Shown: positions 63,872-64,000 of the stretch, piece by piece
Numbering within the stretch: position 1 is the stretch's first letter
Layout of the letters: every line of letters starts with the position of its first letter
Source of the DNA: Commensalibacter intestini A911
Lineage (GTDB): Bacteria > Pseudomonadota > Alphaproteobacteria > Acetobacterales > Acetobacteraceae
Direction: 5' to 3'
Assembly (NCBI RefSeq): GCF_000231445.1
Contig: NZ_AGFR01000009.1
Coordinates: 124,001-188,000, forward strand
Length of the DNA: 64,000 bases
Translations under genes and position numbers: made by a program
Notes under the pieces: model-generated
The model's database searches: none
What the model was told of the DNA's origin: nothing
What the model saw: only the letters and a program-made list of their open reading frames with translations

Positions 63872-64000
63872 TTATTTATTATAAACATCACAAACTTCTT
63901 TTTGTTGTTTAGAACATATTTGTTTTAAAAACTTTATAGCATTATCATTTCTTTTATTTGCAGCTTTAACGAGATAATTTAAGGCTTTTTTATAATCCTG
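63872..64000 (-). CDS. C-terminal end of a Sel1-repeat-like protein, cut by the window edge
   Basis: The last 42 codons of a minus-strand gene read to TAA at 63872-63874. The peptide DYKKALNYLVKAANKRNDNA followed by IKFLKQICS fits a Sel1-like repeat, a TPR-related helical hairpin found in protein-interaction and host-associated proteins. Two cysteines lie in the tail. The start and most of the protein are outside the window. Confidence 0.6.
   Translation of the reverse strand, partial: QDYKKALNYLVKAANKRNDNAIKFLKQICSKQQKEVCDVYNK

Overview
The window reads as the chromosome of a low-G+C alphaproteobacterium, most likely an acetic acid bacterium (Acetobacteraceae) of the Commensalibacter type. 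The basis is the strongly AT-rich DNA, alphaproteobacterial gene sets (ChvG/ChvI, a complete ETF/ETF-QO branch, dnaK-dnaJ-dapB, hemE with hemJ) and a polyol dehydrogenase/transporter pair. The genus is an inference from composition and gene content; no rRNA operon is present to settle it.

Layout. 1-10 kb: a secreted repeat protein, a POT peptide transporter, a MATE exporter, an SDR oxidoreductase following a choloylglycine-hydrolase-like amidase, an SHS-type carboxylate transporter and glutathione-dependent formaldehyde dehydrogenase. 8.5-13.4 kb: gmk, hldE, an AGE-family epimerase and dnaB. 13.5-17.4 kb: rapZ-purH followed by a secreted protein, then a membrane protein. 17.6-18.9 kb: an orphan effector/immunity pair resembling the T6SS amidase Tae4 and its inhibitor Tai4. 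19.1-21.8 kb: a metal ABC transporter with a 45-residue membrane protein at its head. 21.8-25.2 kb: ETF-QO, etfB, etfA. 25.3-28.2 kb: an OmpW-like porin, hemN and a 2OG-Fe(II) oxygenase in one tight series. 28.5-31.1 kb: chvI-chvG. 31.3-38.2 kb: grpE, dnaK, dnaJ, dapB, metK, trmB. 38.2-43.7 kb: DedA, an S9 peptidase, a CueO-like copper oxidase, a DUF333 lipoprotein and a glycosyltransferase. 43.9-47.4 kb: hdeA, then a D-arabinitol/mannitol-type dehydrogenase and its transporter, which share a candidate operator motif. 47.4-52.0 kb: a polytopic membrane protein, a secreted protein, then hemE-HAD-hemJ.

At 52,571 a tRNA-Ala(GGC) gene marks the edge of accessory DNA that continues to the end of the window. 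This part carries a single-chain type ISP restriction-modification enzyme, a DUF4238 protein, a split primase plus DUF927 primase-helicase, an AlpA-type regulator, a terminase-small-subunit-like protein and unknown genes. The combination of tRNA, AlpA, primase-helicase and TerS-like gene suggests a phage satellite or PICI/P4-like integrated element with a restriction system as cargo. A cluster of CGGGA/TCCCG iterons lies directly downstream of the primase-helicase and looks like the element's replication origin. No integrase and no second att copy are visible, so the right end lies outside the window.

Most notable unexplained structure: (i) twelve GTAC tetramers in 283 bp between hemE and the tRNA, with some of the same words recurring upstream of alpA; (ii) the CGGGA iteron field; (iii) three copies of a TATCA-N4-ATTGTGA-like dyad at the two polyol promoters, plus a leader peptide/terminator in front of the transporter; (iv) the Tae4/Tai4-like pair whose effector has a duplicated His-rich N-terminus and no clear start codon.
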